Shown in pieces: positions 51,211-61,356 of a stretch of 64,000 nucleotides of DNA (position 1 is its first letter; the number at the start of each line of letters is the position of its first letter). Both the position numbers and the translations under genes were made by a program. The notes under the pieces are model-generated. The model was given only the letters and a program-made list of their open reading frames with translations, did not search any database and was not told the DNA's origin. The stretch comes from JACDCA01 sp963810305 (lineage in GTDB: Bacteria; Acidobacteriota; Vicinamibacteria; Vicinamibacterales; 2-12-FULL-66-21): assembly GCA_963810305.1 (NCBI GenBank), contig CAWEMY010000005.1:496001-560000 (forward strand), in the 5' to 3' direction.

Positions 51211-52101
51211 ATGAGCGACCGCCGCCAGCCAACCGAGAAGCCTGTCGAACAACCTCTGGCGTATCACGACGTGGGCTTCCTCGAAAGCACGGACGCGAGG
51301 CCACTTCGGATTCTTGCCGAATACCTCGAGCCGCTGCAGCGGTTTCGCCTGCACAACATCCAGGACACCGTGGTGTTCTTCGGCTCGGCGCGTACACTCA
51401 GCCGCGAGCTCGCGCAGGAAGCGCTCGACAAGCTCAATACCGACGACGCCAGGAAAGCCGCCGATTACGATGCGGCGCTCAAGCGCAGCAGGAAAGCACT
51501 CGAGTGGTCGAAGTACTACGAGGAGGCCCGCGAGCTGGCGCACATGTTGACCGAGTGGAGCCTCTCGCTCGAGGAGCCGCGGCGGCGTTTCGTCGTGTGT
51601 TCCGGCGGAGGGCCCGGCATCATGGAGGCGGCCAATCGCGGCGCGCACGAGGCGGGCGGCAAGACTGTGGGCTTGAACATCCGGCTGCCATTCGAGCAGG
51701 GGCCGAACCGCTATATCAGCGAAGGCCTGCATCTCGAGTTCCACTACTTCTTCATGAGGAAGTTCTGGTTCGCCTATCTGGCCAAGGCGCTGGTCATCTT
51801 CCCCGGCGGATTCGGCACGCTCGACGAGATGTTCGAGATTCTGACGCTGGCGCAGACGCGGAAGCTGTCGAAGAAGCTGTGCGTGATCCTGTACGGCAGC
51901 GACTACTGGCGCGACGTCTTCGATCTCAAACCGCTGGTCGAATGGGGCGCGGTCAGCGAGATCGATCTCCAGTTGTTGTGTCACGTCGACACCCCGGCGG
52001 CCGCGTTCGAGCGGCTGCGGGACCATCTGATGACGCATCACATGGTGCCGGAGACCGCGCAGGAGAACAAGGCACCGGGGATTGCCAAGACACGCGGATA
52101 G
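51211..52101 (+). CDS. LOG/TIGR00730-family protein, lysine-decarboxylase-like fold
   Basis: A 296-residue Rossmann-like protein. Conserved motifs VVFFGSART, VVCSGGGPGIMEAANRGA and the LOG hallmark PGGFGTLDEMFE are all present. LOG proteins are cytokinin-riboside 5'-monophosphate phosphoribohydrolases or nucleotide 5'-monophosphate nucleosidases; this longer form, with a helical N-terminal insert (DDARKAADYDAALKRSRKAL), is a less characterised bacterial subgroup. No ribosome-binding site is visible at ATG 51211. Followed by a DinB gene 13 bp downstream. Confidence 0.88.
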   Translation: MSDRRQPTEKPVEQPLAYHDVGFLESTDARPLRILAEYLEPLQRFRLHNIQDTVVFFGSARTLSRELAQEALDKLNTDDARKAADYDAALKRSRKALEWSKYYEEARELAHMLTEWSLSLEEPRRRFVVCSGGGPGIMEAANRGAHEAGGKTVGLNIRLPFEQGPNRYISEGLHLEFHYFFMRKFWFAYLAKALVIFPGGFGTLDEMFEILTLAQTRKLSKKLCVILYGSDYWRDVFDLKPLVEWGAVSEIDLQLLCHVDTPAAAFERLRDHLMTHHMVPETAQENKAPGIAKTRG

Positions 52102-52114
52102 AGGAGGGACCGAC

Positions 52115-52594
52115 ATGGAACGCAAGGAGCGGGATCGGATGGTCGCGCTGTATCGCGACGGCTACCGGGCGGTGGCCGAGGCGCTCCACAACGCGACCGA
52201 GGAGGAACTCGGTGCGAGCCCCGCGCCGGGCAAGTGGTGCGCGCGTGAAATCGTCCACCATCTCGCCGACAGCGAGATGACGGCGGCCATCAGGCTGCGG
52301 CGGCTGCTCACCGAGGATCGCCCGACCATCCACGGCTACGATCAGGAGGAGTTTGCGCGTCGTCTGCACTACGACCGGCCGCATCAAACGTCCCTCGAGG
52401 CATTTCGCTACGCACGCGAGTGCACCGCCCAGATTCTCGAACGGTTGACCGAAGCGGACTGGCTGCGCGAAGGCACGCACAGCGAAGCGGGAAGCTACGG
52501 TGTCGAGAAGTGGCTGGAGATCTACTCGCAGCACGCACATCGCCACGCGAGGCAGATTGTTGCCGCCCGCGAGGCGGCGGTGTCGAAGACCTGA
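52115..52594 (+). CDS. DinB-superfamily protein
   Basis: A 159-residue four-helix protein with the DinB metal-site His residues: KWCAREIVHHLADSEM (His in helix 2) and YSQHAHRHARQIV (His in helix 4). Family members bind a divalent metal and some are thiol- or mycothiol-dependent transferases; function here unknown. Strong ribosome-binding site GGAGGG before ATG 52115. Probably cotranscribed with the LOG gene. Confidence 0.88.
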   Translation: MERKERDRMVALYRDGYRAVAEALHNATEEELGASPAPGKWCAREIVHHLADSEMTAAIRLRRLLTEDRPTIHGYDQEEFARRLHYDRPHQTSLEAFRYARECTAQILERLTEADWLREGTHSEAGSYGVEKWLEIYSQHAHRHARQIVAAREAAVSKT

Positions 52595-52610
52595 CGCCCG
52601 ACCGGCGCGA

Positions 52611-53802
52611 CTAATACATCAAAAACGCTTCCCGCAATTCGCGGAAGCGTTCTTCGTCACCCTTCATCGACTCGAGCAGAGACGTAATGTCCCCGGATTC
52701 GATCGACTCACGCAGGCGGCTCGATCCATAGAGGATGTCGATCGGCATCTTGTCGTGCTCGTATTCGTACGGGGGATCGCGCCAGGCGAACTGCTTCGGG
52801 TCCTGCAGCCGGAACTCATGGATCATCTCGACCGCCGTGCGCACCGGTTGGAAGCTCTGGCGATCGAGGACGTGCACCTGGCAGCCGCCGCACGGACGCC
52901 TCGCGTGCTTCTGGAAGGTCGGCTCGAAGATAACCGGACGGAAGTAGACACCGGGCAAGCCGCGTCCGTTCATCGCTTCCGAAAATCGATCGCCATCGAT
53001 CCATGGCGCACCGATCAACTCGAACGGCCTGGTCGTGCCGCGTCCCTCTGACAACTGCGTCCCTTCGAAAAGGACCGCACCCGGATAGACCGTAGCGCTG
53101 TCGAGTGTCGGGATGTTGGGCGACGGCATGATCCAGGGCAGCCCGGTTTCGTCGTAGAACATCGTCCGGCGCCACCCCTCCATTGGCACCACTTCGAGGT
53201 CCGCGTTGATCCCGAACTCGGTGTTGAACAGCCGTGCGAGCTCGCCGATGGTCAGCCCGTGTCGAAGGGCAATCGGGAACTGTCCGACGAAAGAGGTAAA
53301 GGACTCGATCGAGCAGGTGTCCCTCGACGTCCACGCCGTTCACAGGGTTCGGCCGGTCGCAGACAACGACCTTCAGGCGGTGCCGTGCCGCGGCCCGCAT
53401 GCAGTTGGCCATCGTGTAGGCGTAGGTATAGACGCGCGTGCCCACGTCCTGCAGATCGATCACCAGCGCGTCGAGGCCAAGCAGCATGTCCTCGGTGGGC
53501 TCGCGGACTTCGCTGTACAGCGAGAACACCGGCACGGCGCGGCGCGAGTCCCTGCCGTGTGGCGTTTCGATCATGTTGTCCTGCAGGTCGGCGCGGAATC
53601 CGTGCTGCGGGCCGAAGATCGCTGCCAGCCGGATCTCAGGATCCTCGAAGATCGAGTCGGCGCTATGGCGGAGACTGCCGCTCACCGACGCCGGGTTGCA
53701 GACGAGACCAACCCGTTGCCCGGCGAGAAGGGCACGGTGCGATCCGAGGAGTCGATCGATCCCGAGCGACACGGTTGCGGCGGTTGGTGCGGTTGCTGGC
53801 AT
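52611..53802 (-). CDS. DUF1343-family protein (frameshifted)
   Basis: About 396 residues when read through. N-terminal half: VGLVCNPASV, FGPQHGFRADLQD, LVIDLQDVGTRVYTYAYTM and VCDRPNPVNGV, the DUF1343 core. Near 53304-53310 one extra base disrupts the frame after GHLLD; the other frame continues ESFTSFVGQFPIALRHGLTI and VVPMEGWRRTMFYDETGLPW, and ends with RFRELREAFLMY. Related proteins include exo-acting N-acetylmuramidases (NamZ type), so peptidoglycan-fragment degradation is plausible. No signal peptide at ATG 53802, although family members are often secreted. Confidence 0.85.
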
Positions 53803-53811
53803 CAGCGGAGA

Positions 53812-54375
53812 TTATAGAACGGGCGTTATCCGCGCGGCCTTCAGCCGGCGTGCGAGAAACGCGGCGACCACCGCGTCGGCGTAGCTGTTGAATCGGAAAT
53901 GTGCCCCGTCGGCGCCGCCCGCACGCGCAAGAAGCAGATCCCGGTCCTGACGGACGATGTGCTGCACCGCGTGCCAGGGCAGCGAGGCCGTTTTCCCGCC
54001 GCCGATGAAGAGCGACCGGGATGGGGTGAACAGGACGCGCCCCGACGGTTGGGCAGCATCGGTCGGCAGTGATGCCGGCGCGGTGAAGTGGCACGCCTCG
54101 GCGCCGATCACTCGATGGTGTGTCTCGATCGCCGGCATCCCGCCGTTCGCTGTCGAGTGATGGATTTTGGCGAGCTCCGCCAGCGCCTCGAGCATCTCGA
54201 TCTCGATCTCGATATCCTCGCCATCCGCTTCCAATGCAGGGAGACCGGCGCGGAGCTCGTCGAGACGCCCCTCTGCCTCCGATTCGATCGAGGCTTCCCA
54301 CGCAGTGCGCCACTCGCGCCGTCGCTTCCGAGTGTCAGGTTCCTTTCGTTTCAACCAGCCAATCAAACCCATCAA
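53812..54375 (-). CDS. Hypothetical protein with a PH-like C-terminal domain
   Basis: A 187-residue cytoplasmic protein. The N-terminal third is a charged helix (DTRKRRREWRTAWEASIESE, EIEIEMLEALAELAKI), consistent with a coiled coil. The C-terminal third (GRVLFTPSRSLFIGGGKTAS, PWHAVQHIVRQDRDLLLAR, FRFNSYADAVVAAFLARRL) has the strand order of bacterial PH-like domains. No named family recognised with confidence. It lies 10 bp upstream of the DUF1343 gene on the same strand and may be cotranscribed. Confidence 0.65.
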   Translation of the reverse strand: MMGLIGWLKRKEPDTRKRRREWRTAWEASIESEAEGRLDELRAGLPALEADGEDIEIEIEMLEALAELAKIHHSTANGGMPAIETHHRVIGAEACHFTAPASLPTDAAQPSGRVLFTPSRSLFIGGGKTASLPWHAVQHIVRQDRDLLLARAGGADGAHFRFNSYADAVVAAFLARRLKAARITPVL

Positions 54376-54438
54376 CCCCCTGTTTCCGACTTGACTTCAG
54401 GAATTATCCTGCCACGAACATCCCAGGCGACACCGCAG

Positions 54439-56278
54439 TCAATTCGTACGCAAACCGAGAACGAGCAGGGCATGGGGGCTCGACGACAAAGTGAGCGATT
54501 GCGTGCGCGATCCGACTCCGCTGGCAGCAACAACGGGCAGGCTGACGCCCGTCTCGCCGTCGATGATCACTCCTTCCACTCGTCGCGCCGCGCGAACGTC
54601 GAGACGCGCGTCAGGCTCGGCGCCGGAAAGAACCACTACGTATTGTCGATCACCGGCGAAGACGTAATCGACACGCACACCCTGAGCGCCAGCGATCAAT
54701 CCGCCTGGCGCGTCAGGCGGCACCCGCCGAAGCGTCCACCAGTCGAACTGCTTCATCACAGTCGCGACAGCGGTCTCGCCGCCGCGCGGCCAGACCGAAG
54801 ACGGATCGTACTGCAGCCCGTCGATCGGTTCCGGCGCCGGACGAAAGCTGTAGGTCCGACCCGAGCGATTGGCGTAACACCGGACTGCCGGTTCCCTGCA
54901 TTGGTCGGGTACTGGCTCGGGCGGACAAGGACGCGGCCACATGCCTTGATTTTCGCCGCGACCGACCAGCAGGACCTTGTCGCATCCCGGGGTGAAGACG
55001 GGCAGCGTTCCTCCTCTCTGTTCGAGACTTCGGGCAAATACCTCCGGCAATGGATGGCTCAATGACGGCGCATGCCGCCAGACCCAGAGGGAAAGCGTGG
55101 TCGGACGATGACCGAACTCCGGCACCGATGGAGAGTAGTGGACGAGCGAGAATGCCGACGATACGAGGGCGATAACGACGATGGTGCGGTGCGCCGCCGC
55201 GTGTGTCGCGGCCGCAAGCACTGGAATGGCGAGAGGCGTCAGCCAGACCGCGTATCTGATGATGCCGGGTGTCGCACCGTGCATGAGATTTCCGACTTGC
55301 GGAAAAGACAGCATCAGCACGACCCCTCCGGCGACAGCCATCAGGATGTCTGGTTGCAGGAGTCGGCGTCGACCGGCGGCAATAGCGGACGCGACTGCGA
55401 CGATGACCGCGAGCGCCAGCAGCGGCCAATTGGGAACGAGCCCGAGGTTCAAGTCCCAGAGCACCGCTCCCAGCTCGGTGGCGGACGGCCAGTGCGGTTG
55501 TGCGACGTCCGCAAGCAGTGACGGCGTGCGGAAGCGAGCGAAGTAATAGAAGACCGGGAGGCATGCGAGCAACACACCGGCGCCGAGCCCCGCCAGGAAG
55601 GATGGCGCCCGCCAGGCGTCCCGCTTGCGCATCAACGTCGCAATCGCGAGCATCGGCACGAACACGGCAAACGATGGCACCTGCGCCGCAACCAGACCCG
55701 AGCAGATCATCGCGAGGCCCGGGCGATCCCGCCACAGCGCGAACGCGATCATCATGAGTGAAACGATGAACGCCTCGATGTGCACCTTGTTGCTCCACCA
55801 GACGATCGGCCCGCCGAGCAGAAGGATGGCCGCGCCCCACCCGACCCACCGGCACACGACGTAAGAAGCGGCCATCAGCAGAGCGATGTTGATGAGCGTG
55901 AAACTCCAGCGCGGATCCGCACCGAGCGTGCGCAGAACGGCGACTCCCGGCGCGCTCAGCGCAGGAAAGAGCCAGAAGTGAACGAAGTCCTGCCGGCCAT
56001 CAGGTGATCGCCGGCCGGTTTGCCTCGATCGGCCACCGTGACAGCTCGGGGTCGAAGGGAAAAATGTCGGCGCGGATTTTCGCGATGCTCGTGTCGGTCA
56101 GCGCTGGCGCGTGACCATGAGAGAGGTTCAGGGCGTAAGCCAGGTACTCGCCGCCGTCTCCCATCATGCGAATCGGGGCCCGGGCGGCCAGCACAGCGAG
56201 CACGAGGCCGTAAAGCAGGGTAAACAGCCACGGCCGAGCGAGAAGCGCGGGCACACTCCGCGGAACGGGTCGGTTCAC
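54439..56278 (-). CDS. Polytopic membrane protein, glycosyltransferase-like (frameshifted)
   Basis: About 612 residues when read through. GTG 56278 begins a first membrane segment (PWLFTLLYGLVLAVLAARAP) followed by a periplasmic loop with GDGGEYLAYALNLSHGH, like the first loop of GT39/GT-C-type sugar transferases. At 55999-56004 one extra base breaks the frame (ITDGRQDFVHFWLFPALS after correction). At least eight further membrane segments and a C-terminal periplasmic beta-rich domain follow. Substrate unknown; it faces the polysaccharide cluster and may act on a polyprenyl-linked sugar. Confidence 0.7.
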
Positions 56279-56381
56279 CGGAACACCGGCTCGACTATAT
56301 CGAACCACGTGCCGTGTGGCCCCGAACGTGCTGCATGGCAGGTGAACTCGTCTCCATCTGACCAGAAGGGCTACACGAAAC

Positions 56382-56546
56382 GTGAAGGAAGACCGCTCGG
56401 AACAGGCAATCAATACACGTCTGCGCGAGCTGGCGGAAGAAGCGCGCAACGTCCGGCGCGACCTCGAGCAGGGCAGGTCGCCACGCGTCCCGCATCCGCG
56501 CCCGTCGGCGGACGATCGGCCGCCGCGGGGCCAGAAGAAAAGATAG
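56382..56546 (+). CDS. Small charged protein upstream of the glycosyltransferase gene
   Basis: A 54-residue frame from GTG 56382: an amphipathic helix (SEQAINTRLRELAEEARNVR) followed by an Arg/Pro-rich tail (PHPRPSADDRPPRGQKKR). Codon use and the helical pattern look genuine, and it precedes the GT4 gene by 37 bp on the same strand. The start codon lacks a strong ribosome-binding site. Function unknown. Confidence 0.5.
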   Translation: MKEDRSEQAINTRLRELAEEARNVRRDLEQGRSPRVPHPRPSADDRPPRGQKKR

Positions 56547-56583
56547 AATCCGGCGTTACGGCACTCAAATCACACAGCGTCCG

Positions 56584-57912
56584 TTGAGCGTTCTGGCGGA
56601 GGTGGCGCCCTCCCGGCGCTCCCGGCGCCTCAAGATCGTACATGTCTCGACGACGGCGTCGGGCGCACCGTGGATGGTCGCGCTCATGCGTGAGCAGAAG
56701 CGACTCGGGCATGACGTGTCCGCCATCGTAACCGGCCTGACCCCGGACGTCATTCCGGTGCTCGACGATCCGACGATCCAGTTCCATCGTTGTCAGGCAG
56801 CGCTCCTCTCCCTTAGCGGCATCGGCGCGCGGATGAGGGCGCTGCTGGCGCTGGCGCGGCTGCTGCGGCGGTTGCGTCCGGACGTGGTGCACAGCCACGT
56901 CCTCGAGGCCGTCGTCGCCAGCCGGCTCGCGTCCTGGATTGCCGACGTCCCTCGCCATTTCGGCGGGAACGTTGCCCCGATCTCCGTCGAGTCTCCTCTG
57001 TTGCGTCCCCTGGAACTGGGCACAGCTTTCTGCGACGCCGTCACCATCGCGTCGTGCTCGCACACGCGCGATCTTTTCCTTCAGCATGGCATCCCAGCGC
57101 AGAAGGTGGCGCTGATCCATTACGCGGTCGATCAAAGCCGGCACGACCCGGCCTCCGCTGACGGCGACCGCGTTCGACGCGAGCTGGGGATCCCACTCGA
57201 CGCGCCCGTCGTCGGCAAGATGGCGTACTTCTATCCTCCCGCGACCGCTGCCATGTTTCCGCAGTGGGCGGGGAGGGGTTTGAAGGGGCACGACGTCCTG
57301 ATTCGTGCGGTGCCGCATGTGCTCCGCTCGATCCCGCAGGCCAGGTTCGTGATCGTCGGTTCTGGCCGCGGCGCAAAGGGAGAAGGCTACTGGGAAGAGA
57401 TGCGGCAGCTTGCCCGCAACACGGGAGTGGCGGATGCGGTGATTTTCACCGGTGAACGCGCCGACGTCCCCGACACGCTGGCGATGTTCGATGTATCCGT
57501 TCAGTGTTCGCTGACTGACAATCTCGGGGGAACCGTCGAGTCGCTGCTGATGGCGCGGCCGATGGTGGTGTCGGACATCCCGGGATTCGCCGATGCGGTG
57601 CGGCACGACGAGACCGGGCTGGTGGTCCCTGCGGACGACCCGGAGGCGCTCGCCGCATCGATCGTTCGATTGCTTCGCGATCGCGCGCTGGGCCGACGGC
57701 TGGGCGAGCGGGGCAGGCAACTGATGCTGCAACGGTTCTCACTGGCGCAGGCTGTCGCGCACACGGAACAGCTGTTCGAGCGTACGGATGTGCCGAGCGA
57801 CGGTTTCTTCCGGCGCGGCCGTTTTGTCGCGCGAGCGCTCATCGCGCCCTTCCGGCTCATGCCGATTCTGTGGGCGGTCAAGCGCCAACAGCTTGCCGCG
57901 CTGCGCCGCTGA
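56584..57912 (+). CDS. GT4-type glycosyltransferase
   Basis: A 442-residue GT-B glycosyltransferase. N-terminal acceptor domain: KIVHVSTTASGAPWMVALM, VDVVHSHVLEAVVASR-like segment; C-terminal donor domain with FVIVGSGRGAKGEGYWEEM, VIFTGERADVPDTLAMFDV, and the nucleotide-sugar Glu motif LGGTVESLLMARPMVVSDIPG. It transfers a sugar from NDP-sugar to a glycan, probably on a lipid carrier in this cluster. The start is TTG 56584 or a later codon; KIVHVS at residue 16 marks the domain start. Confidence 0.88.
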   Translation: MSVLAEVAPSRRSRRLKIVHVSTTASGAPWMVALMREQKRLGHDVSAIVTGLTPDVIPVLDDPTIQFHRCQAALLSLSGIGARMRALLALARLLRRLRPDVVHSHVLEAVVASRLASWIADVPRHFGGNVAPISVESPLLRPLELGTAFCDAVTIASCSHTRDLFLQHGIPAQKVALIHYAVDQSRHDPASADGDRVRRELGIPLDAPVVGKMAYFYPPATAAMFPQWAGRGLKGHDVLIRAVPHVLRSIPQARFVIVGSGRGAKGEGYWEEMRQLARNTGVADAVIFTGERADVPDTLAMFDVSVQCSLTDNLGGTVESLLMARPMVVSDIPGFADAVRHDETGLVVPADDPEALAASIVRLLRDRALGRRLGERGRQLMLQRFSLAQAVAHTEQLFERTDVPSDGFFRRGRFVARALIAPFRLMPILWAVKRQQLAALRR

Positions 57913-57927
57913 AAACCGCCGGCAATC

Positions 57928-57943
57928 CGTACGGTATCGTAGC
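57928..57943 (+). promoter_or_regulatory. Shared 16-bp upstream element, copy 1
   Basis: CGTACGGTATCGTAGC, 11 bp before the ATG of the aminotransferase gene. An identical 16-mer lies at 63073-63088, 41 bp before the second GT2 gene. GGTATCGT could serve as a -10 region. Confidence 0.35.
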
Positions 57944-57953
57944 TCCCTCATCG

Positions 57954-59141
57954 ATGCAGCAGACGCGAACGGTGGCACTCTCGTCACCGCACATTGACGA
58001 CAGCGACGTTGAACTCGTGCGCCAGGCGATCGAGTCCCGCTGGCTTGCGTCCGGTCCGCTGGCCGAAGCGTTCGAGCGGGAGGTCGCCTCATGGATGGGC
58101 GCGCGGTTCGCGATCGCCACAGCCAGCGGTACCGCGTCGCTGCACATGGGCGTTATTGCCGCGGGCGTGACAGAGGGGGATCTGGTGATCACCTCCCCCT
58201 TCTCGTTCGTTGCATCAGCGAACGTGATCCTCTACGAACGCGCCATCCCCCTCTTCGTCGACATCGATCCCGAGACGCTCACCATCGACCCGGCGAAAGT
58301 CGTCGAGGCGGTCGACGCCGTGGTCCATCGCCGTAAGGGATGGCGGGGGAAATTGCCCCGGCGCGGGGTCGGGGCAGAGCCCGTGCTGCGCGCCGTGCTC
58401 CCGGTTCACGTCTTCGGGCGTCCGGCAGAGATGCTCGAGATCGCGGCGGCCTGCCGTGCGTCGGGTGTGGCGGTACTCGAGGATGCGTGCGAAGCGCTCG
58501 GTGCCAGCCTCGATGGCCGGCCGGTGGGGCGGTTCGGGGACGCGGCGGCGTTCGCTTTCTATCCGAACAAGCAGGTGACGGCCGGCGAAGGCGGAATGCT
58601 CGTCACCGACAACGAAAGCTGGGATGCGCTGTTCAGGAGCCTGCGCAATCAAGGACGCTCCGCGGACGCGCAGTGGCTGCGGCACGACCGCCTCGGTTTC
58701 AATTACCGGATGGACGAGATGAGTGCCGCGCTTGGACTGTCACAATTCCGCCGGATCGACGATCTGCTCTGCCGCCGCGAGGCGCTCGCCGAACGTTACG
58801 CGGCGCGGCTGTCGGGGTGCGCGGATGTGGAGGCCCTGGCACCACCACGGGCCGGCATGACACGCAGCTGGTTCCTCTATGTCATCCGCCTCGCCGGGCA
58901 CGTCGATCGCGACCGTCTGATGATTCGGCTGGCCGCGCGCGGGATCACGTCGCGCCCGTACTTCTGGCCGATCCACCTGCAGACCTTCTACATGGACCGC
59001 TTCGGGTTTGCGCCGGGAGACTTCCCCTGCGCCGAAGCGGCGGGCCAGTCGATGCTCGCACTCCCCATGCCGCTCGCCACTGGACTGGACGATGTCGACT
59101 ACGTCTGCGATGTTCTGCTCGACGAGCTCGCAAGACCATGA
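57954..59141 (+). CDS. DegT/DnrJ/EryC1-family sugar aminotransferase
   Basis: A 395-residue PLP enzyme. Visible: ASGTASLHMGVIAAGV (phosphate-binding turn), VPVHVFGRP-like loop, VLEDACEALGASLDG (cofactor Asp) and the PLP Lys206 in FAFYPNKQVTAGEGGM; the C-terminal part includes FNYRMDEMSAALGLSQ. It aminates a keto-sugar nucleotide to give an amino sugar for the surface glycan, together with the NeuD-type acetyltransferase at 62317. Its TGA overlaps the next ATG. Confidence 0.92.
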   Translation: MQQTRTVALSSPHIDDSDVELVRQAIESRWLASGPLAEAFEREVASWMGARFAIATASGTASLHMGVIAAGVTEGDLVITSPFSFVASANVILYERAIPLFVDIDPETLTIDPAKVVEAVDAVVHRRKGWRGKLPRRGVGAEPVLRAVLPVHVFGRPAEMLEIAAACRASGVAVLEDACEALGASLDGRPVGRFGDAAAFAFYPNKQVTAGEGGMLVTDNESWDALFRSLRNQGRSADAQWLRHDRLGFNYRMDEMSAALGLSQFRRIDDLLCRREALAERYAARLSGCADVEALAPPRAGMTRSWFLYVIRLAGHVDRDRLMIRLAARGITSRPYFWPIHLQTFYMDRFGFAPGDFPCAEAAGQSMLALPMPLATGLDDVDYVCDVLLDELARP

Positions 59142-60442
59142 GCGCGACCGGTGTTTCACTCGCGGTCGTGATCCCAACGCGCAATCGCGCGACGCTGGCC
59201 ATCGCCGCCTGTGAATCGCTGCTGGCGCAGGCGGACGGCACATTTCACCTGTTCGTCTCCGACAATTCAACCGAGCCAGCCGAAGTTCGTCAGCTCGCCG
59301 ACTACTGCGCGGCCGCCGATCCGACCCATCTCTCGTATCTACGCGTGGCTGAGCCGATGCCCCTGCCGACACACTGGGACTGGGCGCTGCGATCGGCACT
59401 GGAGAGAACCAACGCTTCGCACGTCACAGTCCATTACGACCGGCGGATTACGAAGCCTGGTCACATGCGCCTGCTCGGTGACGCGCTGGCGGCCTTCCCG
59501 GCGGACCTCGTGACATGGACGCTCGACATGGTTCTGAATGAAGCGCCGCGCTTCTGGGTGGGCCAGCTGCCGTGGACGAACCGTTTCTACGCAATTCGTA
59601 CCGCGCGTGTGGTCGAGATGACGTCCAGAGGGCTGGTCCTGGAGATGGGGCAGGCCATGCCCCTTCTGTCGAACTGCGCAGTGCCGCGGCCAGTGGTCGA
59701 CCGCGTTCGCCGGCGCTTCGGTGACATCTGTAATTCGACGGGGCCAGACACCTGTTTCGCATTCCGCTTTTGTGCGACCCACGAGCGCTTCATTCATTAC
59801 GACCGGGCCCTCGGAGTGGTGTATGCGTCCGACCGAAGCACCGGCCTGGGTTATCTGCGCGGCGGCGGCGGCGACTTCGACGACTTCATGACGACGTGGC
59901 AATCCCGCCCGTGGCTCGAGTCAGCGCCCATCCCTGGACTGAATCTCGGGCTCAATCTCCTGTTCCATGAATACGAGTTGGTACGCAAGGCGACAGCGGA
60001 TGCCGGGTTCCCCCCGATCGACAAGGCCGGGTACCTGCGCGATCTGGCGAGGGGACTGCAGTTCATCGACGATCCACAACGCGCAGCAGAGCTGCGGGAC
60101 CTTCTGAGGCAGCACGGATGGACGCGCGCTGTCGAAGTCGAGGCCGCGGCGCTCGGCTGGAAACGCCGCGTTCGAAAGACGGTGTTCTTCCGCGGCGTGC
60201 GGAAAGCGCGGCAATCCGCGCTGCAGTTCGCCGCCAGACGCCTGAATCGCGCCCCGGCGGATCTGAGCGGGTTCGCGTTTCGAAGCGAGCGCGAGGCGCT
60301 CGACCACGCGCTCGCATGCACGCGGCGACGCGCTGACACGAACCCGACCCTGAGCCCGATGCAACCGGTCGAGATCGTCCCGAGCGGCGGCTCTATTCAG
60401 ACTGCGGCACTCGCCCGGCTGGATGGCGGGGTGATCCTGTGA
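59138..60442 (+). CDS. GT2-type glycosyltransferase A
   Basis: A 434-residue GT-A glycosyltransferase. Starts VSLAVVIPTRNRATLAIAAC and has LFVSDNSTEPAEV, but the usual DxD is replaced by a HVTVHYDRRITKPGHM segment. A characteristic block APIPGLNLGLNLLFHEYE occurs near residue 265, and an Arg-rich C-terminal extension may bind membrane. The gene at 63129 is a paralogue with the same order of motifs. Coupled to the aminotransferase (ATGA) and to the permease (GTGA). Confidence 0.87.
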   Translation: MSATGVSLAVVIPTRNRATLAIAACESLLAQADGTFHLFVSDNSTEPAEVRQLADYCAAADPTHLSYLRVAEPMPLPTHWDWALRSALERTNASHVTVHYDRRITKPGHMRLLGDALAAFPADLVTWTLDMVLNEAPRFWVGQLPWTNRFYAIRTARVVEMTSRGLVLEMGQAMPLLSNCAVPRPVVDRVRRRFGDICNSTGPDTCFAFRFCATHERFIHYDRALGVVYASDRSTGLGYLRGGGGDFDDFMTTWQSRPWLESAPIPGLNLGLNLLFHEYELVRKATADAGFPPIDKAGYLRDLARGLQFIDDPQRAAELRDLLRQHGWTRAVEVEAAALGWKRRVRKTVFFRGVRKARQSALQFAARRLNRAPADLSGFAFRSEREALDHALACTRRRADTNPTLSPMQPVEIVPSGGSIQTAALARLDGGVIL

Positions 60443-61356
60443 CTGACGGACGAGGCGCGCACGGCGCGCCTGCGAGGGGGCGCGGGGATGGGGCCCGGGA
60501 GCGACGAGCCGGGTCCGGGGAGCTCCAGTCAGCGATGATCACGGCCGAGGAATACGATTCCGCCGCGCGGAAGCCGCGGCCGCTTGAAGAACTGCACGAC
60601 ATTCTCCACAGCGGTCCCCTGATCCGCGCGCTCGTCTCGCGCGATCTCAAGATCCGCTACAAACGATCGGTGTTCGGCGTCCTGTGGACGCTGGTCAACC
60701 CGCTGGCGATGCTGGTCGTGCTCTCGCTGGCGTTCACGCGCGTGCTCCGTGCCGACGCACCCGACTATCCGTTTTTCGTGATTCCCGGTCTTCTGCTGTG
60801 GAACTTCGTGTCACAGGTGACGATGACCGTCGCCCGCGAAATTTCGATGGGCGTCGACATGTGGCGTCGCCTTCGGGTGCCCAAGAGCGCGCTGATCGTG
60901 GCGACCACGCTCACCGGACTGTTGAACATCCTGTTCGCGCTGGTCCCGGTCCTCGCAGTGATCGTGCTGACCGGGCGTCCCGTCGGCCTCGGGATCCTGT
61001 CCCTGCCGGTGACGTTGTTCCTGACGGCGGTCTTCGTGCTCGGCATCTCGCTCGTGCTCGCGGCCATCGCGGTGTACTTCCCCGACATCGCCGACATCTA
61101 CAGCATTCTGCTCCCGGCCCTCATGTTCACCGCGCCCATCGCCTACCCGATCAGCGTGGCGATGCCGCCACTCTCGGATCTGGTGCGCTTCAACCCGCTG
61201 ACTCTGTACGTCGAGGCGTTCCGGGCGCCGCTGTACGGCGCCAGGACGCCATCGATCGAGGCCTTCGCCGCGATGGCGGTGACTGCGCTCGGCACGCTGC
61301 TGGTTGGCTGGCTGATGTTCACACGTTCGGCGGATGACGTCCCCTATCAGATCTGA
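60439..61356 (+). CDS. ABC-2 type polysaccharide export permease (Wzm-like)
   Basis: A 273- to 305-residue membrane protein. The cytoplasmic amphipathic start LIRALVSRDLKIRYKRSVFG is followed by six membrane segments, including VLWTLVNPLAMLVVLSLAFT and LLPALMFTAPIAYPISVAM, typical of O-antigen/teichoic-acid ABC-2 permeases. Two starts are possible: GTG 60439, overlapping the previous stop, or ATG 60535 with GGAG upstream; the 32 extra residues are low-complexity and probably not translated. Pairs with the ATPase gene, which overlaps its 3' end. Confidence 0.88.
   Translation: MTDGRGAHGAPARGRGDGARERRAGSGELQSAMITAEEYDSAARKPRPLEELHDILHSGPLIRALVSRDLKIRYKRSVFGVLWTLVNPLAMLVVLSLAFTRVLRADAPDYPFFVIPGLLLWNFVSQVTMTVAREISMGVDMWRRLRVPKSALIVATTLTGLLNILFALVPVLAVIVLTGRPVGLGILSLPVTLFLTAVFVLGISLVLAAIAVYFPDIADIYSILLPALMFTAPIAYPISVAMPPLSDLVRFNPLTLYVEAFRAPLYGARTPSIEAFAAMAVTALGTLLVGWLMFTRSADDVPYQI

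Noticed and set aside
60439..60534. Extra N-terminal residues of the ABC permease as a separate small gene
   Set aside because: Low-complexity Gly/Arg/Ala stretch with no stop before the permease; best treated as an uncertain start.
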